This document shows, one piece after another, positions 8,447 through 15,975 of a DNA stretch of 64,000 bases. Position numbers and translations under genes: made by a program. The stretch is from positions 186,001 through 250,000 of the forward strand of contig OZ255707.1 of the NCBI GenBank assembly GCA_965277075.1, given 5' to 3'. A model generated the notes under the pieces. The model worked only from the letters and a program-made list of their open reading frames with translations, ran no database searches and was not told where the DNA came from. Source of the DNA: Lustribacter sp965277075 (GTDB lineage: Bacteria; Vulcanimicrobiota; Vulcanimicrobiia; Vulcanimicrobiales; Vulcanimicrobiaceae). Every line of letters starts with the position of its first letter. Position 1 is the stretch's first letter.

Positions 8447-8886
8447 CTCAGAAGTTTCTTTGAAGGGCTTAGTTCAGGCGTACGTCGATGCCTTCCGCGG
8501 GCGCATTCGCTTGCGGATTACGATAGGCTGCGGCGTTCGCTCAACGCAATGTCAGATTAACGATGGCCGGCGACGTGATGCGCTCATAGGAATGCCCGTG
8601 CGGAGCTACGATGCGCGGAGCCGTCATCGTTTTCAAGTGCGGGTTCACAAAGCGACATCAACATCAGCATCGGCGTTGTGCACGAGTCGATATTCCGTAA
8701 CCTTTAGACGCATCTCAAGCGGCGCAAACATGCCGCTTTCTCCTGGGCGACGATAGGGCGCCGCGTCTGCCCCACGAGGGCCACATCAGCGAGGGGATAG
8801 CCGCTCCTTGGATACGTTCTTCGCAATCGATGCCAGACTCGAGGCGGCGGCGCGACGTTTGTTCAAATCGCACTCCTGGAGGTCGT
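8447..8886. other. Long divergent intergenic region with possible short ORFs
   Basis: These 440 bases separate the minus-strand binding-protein operon from the plus-strand LLM monooxygenase. They hold one 28-codon minus ORF with a good ribosome site (see the separate entry), and a second 28-codon minus ORF further downstream without one. A GGAGG site at 8876-8880 serves the monooxygenase. I see no hairpin or riboswitch-like fold by eye, and no clear -35/-10 pair. Confidence 0.5.
8645..8731 (-). CDS. Possible 28-residue peptide with a strong ribosome site
   Basis: ATG 8731 is preceded by GGAGAAAGCGGC, a good Shine-Dalgarno at normal spacing, and reads MFAPLEMRLKVTEYRL before ending in NADADVDVAL. 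It resembles the first strand of a longer protein cut short, or a leader peptide for the minus-strand operon starting 220 bases downstream. I recognise no family. The ribosome site is the only support for expression. Confidence 0.3.
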   Translation of the reverse strand: MFAPLEMRLKVTEYRLVHNADADVDVAL

Positions 8887-10020
8887 ATGAAGCAGAATCC
8901 CTTGTTCAGCGAAAATCGATTGAAACTCGGACTCTTTGGTCTCAACGTGAGTAACGGCTGCGCGATCACGACGGCCGCCGGCGCGCTGCAAACGTCGTGG
9001 CCGACGACGCTCGAACTCGCCAAGACCGCCGACCTCGACGGGTACGAAGCGCTGGTCCCGGTCGCTCGCTGGAAGGGATTCGGCGGCGAGACAAATTTCA
9101 ACGGGACCAATTTCGAGACATACGTCTGGGCCGCCGGCCTCTCGCAGGCGACCGATCAGATTTGTATCATGACCACCTCGCATGTTCCGACCGTGCATCC
9201 GGTGCTCGCTGCAAAGCAGGCTGCGACCATCGATCATATTTCCGACGGCCGTTTTGCGCTTAATGTCGTCTGCGGTTGGTTTAAACCCGAGCTGGAAATG
9301 TTCGGTGCGCCGATCATGGACCACGATGTGCGGTACGATTACGCGGCCGAATGGCTCGATATCGTCAAGATGCTTTGGACGCGTGAGGACGAGTTCGATT
9401 ACGAAGGCAAGTACTTCAAGATCAACAAGGGCTTCTCGATGCCCAAGCCGTTGCAACGGCCGATGCCACCGATCATGAACGCGGGCGGATCGGGGACGGG
9501 GCAGCGCTTTGCCGCAAAATATGCCGACATGGCGTTCATTCTCGTGCAGAAACACGATCTGGAAAGCACGAAACGGCAGGTCCAAGCCTATCGCGAACTG
9601 GCTCGCGAAGAATTCGGCCGCGAGATTCAGATTTGGTGCTCGGCGTACGTGGTTCACGGCGACACGCAAAAAGAAGCCGAAGAGTATCTGAACTACTATG
9701 TCGTTGATAAAGGCGACGACGTCGCCGTTACCAATCTCACCAACATCATGTTGGCGAACGCGCAAACGGTGCCGGCCGAATTGATGCAAGAGATGAGATT
9801 TCATTTCAAGGCCGGGTGGGCTGGCTATCCGCTGGTCGGAACGGCGGACAAGATCGCTCACGATCTCGAGTCGCTCTCGAATGTGGGCCTGGATGGTGTG
9901 GTCTTGAGTTGGGTCGATTACCGCTACGGCTTGGATGTTTGGCGTCGCGACGTCATGCCGCGCTTGGAGCAGCTCGGACTACGCAAACCCGTCGCGGCGG
10001 CTGAGTTGACAACGTGCTGA
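8887..10020 (+). CDS. LLM-class flavin-dependent monooxygenase, SsuD/SfnG-like
   Basis: A 377-residue bacterial-luciferase-fold enzyme that uses reduced FMN and oxygen. GGAGG at 8876-8880 fixes ATG 8887. Features shared with alkanesulfonate and dimethylsulfone monooxygenases include VARWKGFGGETNF, HVPTVHPVLAAKQAATIDH, SDGRFALNVVCGWFKPELEM, the strand bearing PPIMNAGGSGTGQRFAAKYAD, and GYPLVGTADKIAHDLE near the C-terminus. It faces a sulfatase/TauD operon and a sulfonate-type binding protein, which favours an organosulfur substrate, though other C-S or C-N substrates are possible. A flavin reductase partner is not in the window. It is a paralog of the enzyme at 37777. Confidence 0.9.
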   Translation: MKQNPLFSENRLKLGLFGLNVSNGCAITTAAGALQTSWPTTLELAKTADLDGYEALVPVARWKGFGGETNFNGTNFETYVWAAGLSQATDQICIMTTSHVPTVHPVLAAKQAATIDHISDGRFALNVVCGWFKPELEMFGAPIMDHDVRYDYAAEWLDIVKMLWTREDEFDYEGKYFKINKGFSMPKPLQRPMPPIMNAGGSGTGQRFAAKYADMAFILVQKHDLESTKRQVQAYRELAREEFGREIQIWCSAYVVHGDTQKEAEEYLNYYVVDKGDDVAVTNLTNIMLANAQTVPAELMQEMRFHFKAGWAGYPLVGTADKIAHDLESLSNVGLDGVVLSWVDYRYGLDVWRRDVMPRLEQLGLRKPVAAAELTTC

Positions 10021-10024
10021 CGGC

Positions 10025-11017
10025 TTAGCAGAGCGATGCGAAGAGCGTCTCAGCCGGAACCTTACGGCCGATCATGTACTGTTCGTGGAGATAGGTAATG
10101 AGGGCCTCAAGCGTGAGAATATTGGACTCGACGCCGTATGGCCACGGGTCGCCGCCGAAGACGCGTTCGATTTCGTCGACGTCATCAATCGTCCACGGGA
10201 GCATCGAGGACAGCGTCCCCACCGAGTGCAGTCGTCTGAGCGCAAGATTCTTTGCTGCTTGAAATGCAGTGAAGAGAAGCGTCGCGAGATCAGGGTCACG
10301 CTCGTAGACAGGCTTTCGGATGACGACGACATGCATGATCGGAAAAATGCCCGTGCGCTGATAGTAGTCTTGTTCGACTGCGCGGAAGTTCGGAAAGAGA
10401 CGCACGATATCGTCATTGGTGCGCATCGCCTGCGGCATCGAGGTCCCCAGCGTCGCGTCGAGCTCGCCTCGATCGAGCAAATCGCTCAATGAACGACCGG
10501 TGCGATTTTTTTCGATTCTTACCGGCTGCAGGAGCGGCAACAGTATGGGGTCGCCGTGCGTCGCCGGCGCGTTGATTGCGCCTTCGATCCAGCGGACGCC
10601 CGAAAGATCGACGCCGTAGTCATGCTGCAGCATGCCGCGGATGAAGACGGCAGCCGTCATCGTATACAATGGAACGCCGATTCGTTTGCCGGCAAGGTCG
10701 GCCGGTGACTGCACCACGCGCCGGTTCACCGCGATCATGCTGTGTCGGAAGATGCGCGACGGAAAGACCGGGATGGCAACGAACGGGCATTCGCCCGCAA
10801 CGAAACGCACAATATATTCCGAGAGCGACATCTCCGCGACATCGAACTCATCGCCCGCAGTTAGCCGGTCGAAGATTTCACGTGGACTGTCGATGGCAAC
10901 GCAGCGTAAATCGACACCCGGAATCGTGACCTCTCCAAGCATGAGCGGCACGACCCGGTCGTATACACCGCACGCGAAGCTTAAACGCGTCGGGGTTTTC
11001 GCACGAAGACCGATCAA
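10025..11017 (-). CDS. 4,5-dihydroxyphthalate decarboxylase family / binding-protein-fold protein
   Basis: A 330-residue protein with the whole Pht5-type pattern: LSFACGVYDRVVPLMLGEV, EIFDRLTAGDEFDVAEMSLSE, PFVAIPVFPSRIFRHS, and the latter half ending in EALITYLHEQYMIGRKV. The family has a periplasmic-binding-protein fold and includes a true decarboxylase as well as uncharacterised members. TTG 11017 is chosen because it overlaps the TauD stop as TTGA and follows a GGGAGCGAGA site; the longer frame from 11116 reads through tauD. There is no signal peptide, so it should be cytoplasmic. Coupling to TauD and a sulfatase points to degradation of an aromatic or sulfated compound. Confidence 0.75.
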   Translation of the reverse strand: MIGLRAKTPTRLSFACGVYDRVVPLMLGEVTIPGVDLRCVAIDSPREIFDRLTAGDEFDVAEMSLSEYIVRFVAGECPFVAIPVFPSRIFRHSMIAVNRRVVQSPADLAGKRIGVPLYTMTAAVFIRGMLQHDYGVDLSGVRWIEGAINAPATHGDPILLPLLQPVRIEKNRTGRSLSDLLDRGELDATLGTSMPQAMRTNDDIVRLFPNFRAVEQDYYQRTGIFPIMHVVVIRKPVYERDPDLATLLFTAFQAAKNLALRRLHSVGTLSSMLPWTIDDVDEIERVFGGDPWPYGVESNILTLEALITYLHEQYMIGRKVPAETLFASLC

Positions 11018-11892
11018 GAAAAGTCTCGCTCCCGCTTGATAGTTACGCGCTCCATCGTTCGCTGTTGCGGGTAGTAGTCGTTTGTGGCGTAATGCTGCGT
11101 CGGGCGGTTGTCCCAAAACACCATCGACCCAATCTCCCAGTGAAATCGGAATTGGTATTCGGGTATCATCGGCTGCGCGAAGAGAAATGCGAGGAGAGCC
11201 CGGCTTTCGTCCTCGCGCATTCCGGCAATGCGAACGGTGAACTGCTCGTTGACGAAGAGCACCTTTTGTCCCGTCACCGGATGTATGGTAACAACCGGAA
11301 GGGTCGGATTCGGCAACTCCTGTTCCATCCGGGCAAGCTGTTTATGGCGTTCCGGGATCGGCAACGCGTCAAATTTGTGACGGAAGTTCTGGAAGTCGTG
11401 AACCGCGTGCAGTCCGGAGAGAAAGCTCTGCATCGCGCTGCTGAGTCCCTCGTAGGCAGCGTGCATGTCGGCCCAGAGAGTGTCTCCGCCGCGTGCCGGC
11501 TTTCGGACGCAGCGTAAAATCGATCCCATTGGAGGGTCCACGCGAAACGTTTCGTCGGTGTGCCACGTGTCGGTCGAGAACACCGGATTGTCCTTATGAT
11601 TGTCGAGAACCATGACTTCCGGAAACGCATCGAGATGCGGAACGAACGGGTGAACCGTCAGTTCCCCAAATTGGCGTCCGAATGCGACGTGCTGTTCGGG
11701 CGTCATCTCAACGTTGCGGAAGAAGAGCACTTTATGCGCCATGAGCGCACGATGAAGCGCACGGACCACTGCGTCCGGCACCAGTCGCGTGAAGTCGACG
11801 CCGCGGACCTCGGCAGCAAACGTCGATCCATATGGCACGACGTCGAGTTGCGACGGCTCGCGATCAAGCGAGAGATCAGATATTTGCGCCAT
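11014..11892 (-). CDS. TauD/TfdA family Fe(II)/2-oxoglutarate dioxygenase
   Basis: A 292-residue dioxygenase. The iron-binding HxD is His111/Asp113 in STDTWHTDETF, and the distal His is in RPTQHYATNDYYPQQR, followed by the 2-oxoglutarate-binding Arg in MERVTIKRER. ATG 11892 (MAQISDLSLD) overlaps the end of the sulfatase gene by 17 bases. Members oxidise taurine, alkyl sulfates, 2,4-D and similar compounds, releasing sulfite or sulfate or cleaving ether bonds. It is the middle gene of a tightly overlapping sulfatase, dioxygenase, decarboxylase-family operon, which supports sulfur scavenging from an organic sulfonate or sulfate ester. Confidence 0.9.
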   Translation of the reverse strand: MAQISDLSLDREPSQLDVVPYGSTFAAEVRGVDFTRLVPDAVVRALHRALMAHKVLFFRNVEMTPEQHVAFGRQFGELTVHPFVPHLDAFPEVMVLDNHKDNPVFSTDTWHTDETFRVDPPMGSILRCVRKPARGGDTLWADMHAAYEGLSSAMQSFLSGLHAVHDFQNFRHKFDALPIPERHKQLARMEQELPNPTLPVVTIHPVTGQKVLFVNEQFTVRIAGMREDESRALLAFLFAQPMIPEYQFRFHWEIGSMVFWDNRPTQHYATNDYYPQQRTMERVTIKRERDFS

Positions 11893-13510
11893 GCGATGAC
11901 TCCTTGGCGAGCTCGGCCCGGTCATAAATTCCGAGCAGGATACCTCGTTCCATTTGGGTGTCGGTGCGTTGCTCGATGCTCTTCACAGACTCAGTCGGAC
12001 GCCGGATGCGCCGTGCCCACTCGTCTATCTGTCCCTCCAAATCGGCGCGGACGCCGGCCGCGCCCAAATCCGAACTCCGGTCGACGAGCTCATCGGGATC
12101 TTCGCCGAGGTTGAACAGCAACGAGGGGAAGTCGTCGAACTGCATGAGTTTCCAACCTTCGCTCACCGCCATTCGCATCTTCGAGCGATCGACCGGCGTG
12201 GCCAGGAGCGTCCGGACACGCGTCATGGCGTAGTCGAATTCGCTGAAGGCGGTCTCACGTTCGCGCCAGATGCCCCCGTGGAGCAGCGGCACGAGCGAAT
12301 GCCCTTCTAACCTTTCCGACGAAGGCTTCCCACCCGCCAGTTCGATGAACGTCGGTAGTACGTCAATCGCTTCCACCAAGGCGTCGCACACGGTGCCGCG
12401 CGTCGTATCGGCGCCTGGGCGCGGGTCAGCGATAATCAACGGAATGCGTACAGACGGCTCGTGGAAGAACTCCTTTTCACCAAGACGATGATCGCCGAGA
12501 TAGTCGCCGTGATCGCTGGTAAACACAATGACCGTGTGTTCCGTGAGACCGCGTTCGTCGAGCCACGCGAAGAGACGCCCGAGTTCGTCGTCGATTTGCG
12601 AAATAAGTCCCATGTATGCCGGTATAACGGCGCGTCGAACCTCGTCGCGCGAGAAGGCCCGCGAGTACGGAAGCTGCCTGAACGCGTCATAGACGGGATG
12701 ACCGCTCCTCGGCCCATCGTTAGGCGAACCCACCGCGGGCGGAACGTCGGACGCGATGTATCGGGCGTGATACGGCGCGGGCGCGATGTACGGCCAATGC
12801 GGCTTGATGTACGAGAGATGGATGCACCACGGCGCGTCGCCCGACTGTGCGATACATTCCATTGCACGTTGTGTCATATACGGCGTCTCGGAATGCTCGG
12901 CCGCAACGCGGGCCGGATGCGGACCCGCGTCCAGCAGCCAGCCCGACCGAACGTTGCCGTCGACGTCTTCCCACGAATTTGCCCACGCGTGCCATGGGTT
13001 CACCCCATCATAACCGAGGCCGTTCAAATATTGGTTGTATCGCACTGCGGCAAATCGCGACGACGGAACACCCGGCGGTTCGGGATAGAGGCCATCGTCG
13101 CGTTCGAACGCTTCGAAGCCGCACTCGGCGGCAAGTTTTCCTGGACCGCTCGACGGATCGATACCCAGACGTCGCATGCCGGCGAGATCGGCACGCATGT
13201 GCGTTTTTCCAACCAGCTGTGTACGAACGCCGAGCGGGCGCAGATAATCGCCGAGCGTCCACTCGTCGACTCGCAGCGGTACGTCGTTCCATGTCGAGCC
13301 GTGGGTACGCATATATGTGCCGGTATAGAACGACATCCGCGATGGTCCGCAGATGGGCGACTGCACGTAGGCGCGGTCGAAACGCACACCGCGGCCCGCT
13401 AACCGATCGATGTTGGGCGTCGCTACCCGGTCAGGTCGGACGCACGAGAGATAATCCCAGCGCAGTTGATCGGCCATAATGAAGAGCAGGTTCGGGGGGC
13501 GATCATTCAT
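11876..13510 (-). CDS. Type I sulfatase / phosphonate monoester hydrolase-like enzyme
   Basis: A 544-residue alkaline-phosphatase-superfamily hydrolase. PPNLLFIMADQLRWDYLS supplies the first metal ligands. Cys54 in SPICGPSRMSFYTGTYM is the CxPSR motif in which Cys is matured to formylglycine. FTSDHGDYLGDHRLGEKEFF carries the second metal ligands (DH), and GKTHM carries the active-site Lys/His. There is no signal peptide, so it is probably cytoplasmic, as in phosphonate monoester hydrolases. Cytoplasmic maturation would need a formylglycine-generating enzyme, not seen here. ATG 13510 gives the family N-terminus; the longer frame to 14083 is antisense to the aldolase gene. Confidence 0.9.
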   Translation of the reverse strand: MNDRPPNLLFIMADQLRWDYLSCVRPDRVATPNIDRLAGRGVRFDRAYVQSPICGPSRMSFYTGTYMRTHGSTWNDVPLRVDEWTLGDYLRPLGVRTQLVGKTHMRADLAGMRRLGIDPSSGPGKLAAECGFEAFERDDGLYPEPPGVPSSRFAAVRYNQYLNGLGYDGVNPWHAWANSWEDVDGNVRSGWLLDAGPHPARVAAEHSETPYMTQRAMECIAQSGDAPWCIHLSYIKPHWPYIAPAPYHARYIASDVPPAVGSPNDGPRSGHPVYDAFRQLPYSRAFSRDEVRRAVIPAYMGLISQIDDELGRLFAWLDERGLTEHTVIVFTSDHGDYLGDHRLGEKEFFHEPSVRIPLIIADPRPGADTTRGTVCDALVEAIDVLPTFIELAGGKPSSERLEGHSLVPLLHGGIWRERETAFSEFDYAMTRVRTLLATPVDRSKMRMAVSEGWKLMQFDDFPSLLFNLGEDPDELVDRSSDLGAAGVRADLEGQIDEWARRIRRPTESVKSIEQRTDTQMERGILLGIYDRAELAKESSHGANI

Positions 13511-13591
13511 GCTCGGTGCGCATGCGACGCTCTCGGTGTGCTGTCCTCGGCGCAACAGGTCGCTGCACAAGCGCCTCGTAATTTCGCCTGC

Positions 13592-14314
13592 ATGGACGGC
13601 AATTTCCTCGATCTTGTCGTGGCGAACCGAATCCTCGCCGAGTTCGGCATCGTCGACGCGTACGGCCACGTCAGTATGCGATCGCCGGCCGATGCGCAGC
13701 GCTTTTTTTTGTCGCGTGACCTCGCGCCGGAGTTGGTGACGGTCGACGACATCCTCGAGTTCGATCTCGACAGTCAACCGCTCGATGACGAGAAGCAACG
13801 CCTGTATTCCGAGCGTTTCATTCACGGTGAACTGTACCGCGTGCGTCCCGATGTGAATGCAATCGTACACCACCATTCGCCGACCGTCGTGCCCTTCAGC
13901 ATTACTCCCGATGTGAAGCTTTTGCCGCTCACCGCCGTGACGTCGTTCATCGGACTCGGACTGCCGACGTTCGAGATTCGCGACGTACAGATCGGCAGCG
14001 ATATCCGGGTGCGGACGCCGGCGCTCGGTCAGGCGTTGGCTCGTGTCGTCGGCGACAAAGCGGCAGCGCTGATGCGCGGTCACGGTGCGGTCGTCGTCGG
14101 TCCGGACGTCGCGACCGCGGTTTCGCGCAGTGTGTATTTGGAACTTGCCGCGAAGCAGTTATCTCAAGCGATGGCAATCGCCGGTCCGGGTGGCCGCATC
14201 ATTCCGCTCGACGACGCAGAGGTCGCCGCGGTGCAGGCCCGGCAAGAATTCAGCCGCCCATGGAACTTATACCGCCGGCGCGTTCTTGCCCAAATCAAAG
14301 CCGAGGGAACATAA
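13592..14314 (+). CDS. Class II aldolase/adducin-domain protein
   Basis: A 240-residue protein of the fuculose-phosphate aldolase fold. ILAEFGIVDAYGHVSMRSP is the N-terminal loop. The metal-site HxH lies in NAIVHHHSPTVVPFS, the third His in LMRGHGAVVVG, and an acidic residue in LYSERFIHGELY. GTG 13538 would add 18 residues; ATG 13592 gives the family's normal start, and neither has a clear ribosome site. It is transcribed away from the sulfatase operon and only four bases separate its stop from the TTG of a binding protein, so the two are likely one operon. The reaction could be aldol cleavage or decarboxylation; the substrate is unknown. Confidence 0.8.
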   Translation: MDGNFLDLVVANRILAEFGIVDAYGHVSMRSPADAQRFFLSRDLAPELVTVDDILEFDLDSQPLDDEKQRLYSERFIHGELYRVRPDVNAIVHHHSPTVVPFSITPDVKLLPLTAVTSFIGLGLPTFEIRDVQIGSDIRVRTPALGQALARVVGDKAAALMRGHGAVVVGPDVATAVSRSVYLELAAKQLSQAMAIAGPGGRIIPLDDAEVAAVQARQEFSRPWNLYRRRVLAQIKAEGT

Positions 14315-14318
14315 GACG

Positions 14319-15278
14319 TTGCGAAGAGGACCGGCGATTTCGTTACTTGGCGCTGCGGTTTTAGGCGGCCCGTTTGCGGCGCTGGCCGACGTCCCTCCGT
14401 CGACCGACCTCCTACATATCAAAGCGGCCGGTACTCCGGAAGAGACCGTAATTCCAGCACTGTGGGCGCAGCAAAGCGGCCTTTTTGCCCGCCGCGGTTT
14501 CAATTTCGAGATACAGTCGCAACGATCCGGGGCGGCGATCGCCTCAGGTGTCGCCGGCGGCGCGTATCAAATTGGGAAGTCGAGCATCATCCCGTTGGTC
14601 ATTGCCCATGCGCGCGGAATCCCGTTCACGCTGATCGCTCCGGGCAAGCTTTATCGTGCTTCAAAGCCGAACATTGCGCTAATCGGCCCGGCTGATTCCC
14701 CGATAACGACGGCAGCTGAGATGAATGGGAAAACGATTGCGGTGCCGGCGCTCGACGATCTCTTTACGATCGGTATTAAATTGTGGACGGACAAGAACGG
14801 TGGCGATTCCTCCACCCTAAAGATTGTGGAACTGCCGGTCAGCGCCGTCGCGGCGGCGCTCGCGACGAAGCGGATCGACGCGGGCGCCAGCGATATGCCG
14901 ACATTGCAGCAGGCGCTCGACTCGGGGAATGCGCGCATCCTGGCGCATATGTTCGATGCGATCGCGCCGCAGCTCTTGACGACGGCGTGGTTCACGACGC
15001 GTACCTATCAGAGCGACCATTCGGAGATCGTTCGTGGATTCGCAGGCGCGATGCGCGAAGCCGCCACATATGTAAACGATCATCCGAAGCAAACAGTCGA
15101 TCTTCTCTCGTCCTTCACGAATATTCAACCGGCCGTAATCGCGAAGATGGTCCGTTCGCAGATGGCAACGGTTTTCGATCCGGCTCTCATTCAACCGCTC
15201 GTTGAAGCCTGTGTCCGCTACAAAGTCATCGCGACATCTTTTGATGTACGCGACATGATCGGGCCGGGGCTCACGTAG
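14319..15278 (+). CDS. Periplasmic substrate-binding protein, NMT1/SsuA-like
   Basis: A 319-residue exported binding protein. TTG 14319 follows a GAGGGA site and gives MRRGPAISLLGAAVLGGP, a signal peptide with an N-terminal Arg pair. Conserved stretches include HIKAAGTPEETVIPALWAQQ, GVAGGAYQIGKSSIIPLV and ALATKRIDAGASDMPTLQQ. It is paralogous to the protein at 52435 (shared NGGDSSTxKIxExP segment) and more distantly to the one at 8422. It follows an aldolase-family enzyme and has no permease or ATPase partner nearby. The ligand is unknown. Confidence 0.85.
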   Translation: MRRGPAISLLGAAVLGGPFAALADVPPSTDLLHIKAAGTPEETVIPALWAQQSGLFARRGFNFEIQSQRSGAAIASGVAGGAYQIGKSSIIPLVIAHARGIPFTLIAPGKLYRASKPNIALIGPADSPITTAAEMNGKTIAVPALDDLFTIGIKLWTDKNGGDSSTLKIVELPVSAVAAALATKRIDAGASDMPTLQQALDSGNARILAHMFDAIAPQLLTTAWFTTRTYQSDHSEIVRGFAGAMREAATYVNDHPKQTVDLLSSFTNIQPAVIAKMVRSQMATVFDPALIQPLVEACVRYKVIATSFDVRDMIGPGLT

Positions 15279-15357
15279 GTGATGAGTCGGCCGCGTCGGC
15301 AGACACGCGCCGTGGAGCGAGACGAACTTCCAGGATGACAATCGGGTCGGGCTCATG

Positions 15358-15430
15358 CTTCGACAGGCTCATGCTTCGGCAGGCTCAGCATGAAAATGGA
15401 TTGTGTCACCCTGAGCTTGTTGAAGGGTGG
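15358..15430. repeat. Second cluster of the short dispersed repeat
   Basis: Two degenerate direct copies (CTTCGACAGGCTCA at 15358-15371 and a variant with CTTCGGCAGGCTCAGCATG at 15374-15392) face one inverted copy, TGTCACCCTGAGCTTGTTG, at 15404-15422, with its extension GAAGGG to 15427. This is the element seen at 345-472. It sits between the end of the binding-protein gene and the MarR promoter, so it may also act as a hairpin terminator. Confidence 0.75.
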
Positions 15431-15433
15431 CGT

Positions 15434-15469
15434 TTGACAATGTGCTGACATGATGTTAGTGTGTTGTCA
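15434..15469 (+). promoter_or_regulatory. Promoter and inverted-repeat operator of the MarR gene
   Basis: A perfect -35 TTGACA (15434-15439) is followed after exactly 17 bases by TAGTGT (15457-15462), a fair -10. TGACAA at 15435-15440 and TTGTCA at 15464-15469 form a perfect six-base inverted repeat that brackets the promoter, as expected for an autoregulated MarR gene. The predicted start of transcription falls at or next to the ATG at 15469, so the mRNA may be leaderless; no Shine-Dalgarno is present. Confidence 0.6.
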
Positions 15470-15975
15470 TGATCCGTTCGGGCATTCGGACCGAGCCCGC
15501 GAAGCCGCGGTTCACCGACGCGCTCGAGGAACTCGTCTTCGAAGTATTTCGCGTCAACGGGCTGCTGCTCGCAGCAGCCGACGACCTCACGCATGATCTC
15601 GGTCTCTCGAGCGCTCGATGGCAGATCCTCGGCGCGTTGGATGCAGCGGGTCATCCGCTGACCGTTTCGCAGATTGCACGCAACATGGGCCTTACCCGTC
15701 AGGCCGTGCAACGCGTCGCCGATGACCTCGTCCGCGACGGCTACGCGCGCTACGCTCCCAATGCCGATCACCTGCGTGCCAAGCTTCTCAAGACAACGAA
15801 CAAGGGGCGCGATAGTTTTGCCGCGGCGATGCGCCTACAAGCGCGTTGGAGAAAAGAAATTCTTACGGACGCGGGTTTCAACGAGCGCACATTACGTCAG
15901 CTTACGATGCGACTCAATGCGCTTCGTCAGGCGCTCGAACGACATGCTGAAGATACGAAGGAAACGTCAAAATGA
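15469..15975 (+). CDS. MarR family transcriptional regulator
   Basis: A 168-residue winged-helix regulator. The dimerisation helix is LEELVFEVFRVNGLLLAAADDL. The recognition part is PLTVSQIARNMGLTRQAVQRVADDLVRDG (about residues 63-92), followed by a wing ending LLKTTNKGRDSF. The stop overlaps the downstream oxidoreductase start as ATGA, so it forms an operon with the presumed target enzyme. MarR proteins usually repress their own operon and are released by an aromatic or phenolic ligand. The inverted repeat over its promoter fits that model. Confidence 0.9.
   Translation: MIRSGIRTEPAKPRFTDALEELVFEVFRVNGLLLAAADDLTHDLGLSSARWQILGALDAAGHPLTVSQIARNMGLTRQAVQRVADDLVRDGYARYAPNADHLRAKLLKTTNKGRDSFAAAMRLQARWRKEILTDAGFNERTLRQLTMRLNALRQALERHAEDTKETSK

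Noticed and set aside
8863..9861. A 332-codon minus-strand frame opposite the LLM monooxygenase
   Set aside because: The opposite strand encodes a clear flavin monooxygenase with a good ribosome site; the minus frame shows no known motif.
11829..11850. TGGCACG followed by TTGC in the TauD coding region
   Set aside because: The gap between the two blocks is three bases too long for sigma-54.
12461..13402. A long plus-strand open frame (313 codons) opposite the sulfatase
   Set aside because: It is antisense to a gene with a complete sulfatase motif set; the translation has no domain-like pattern and is rich in Arg, as expected for a GC-rich shadow frame.
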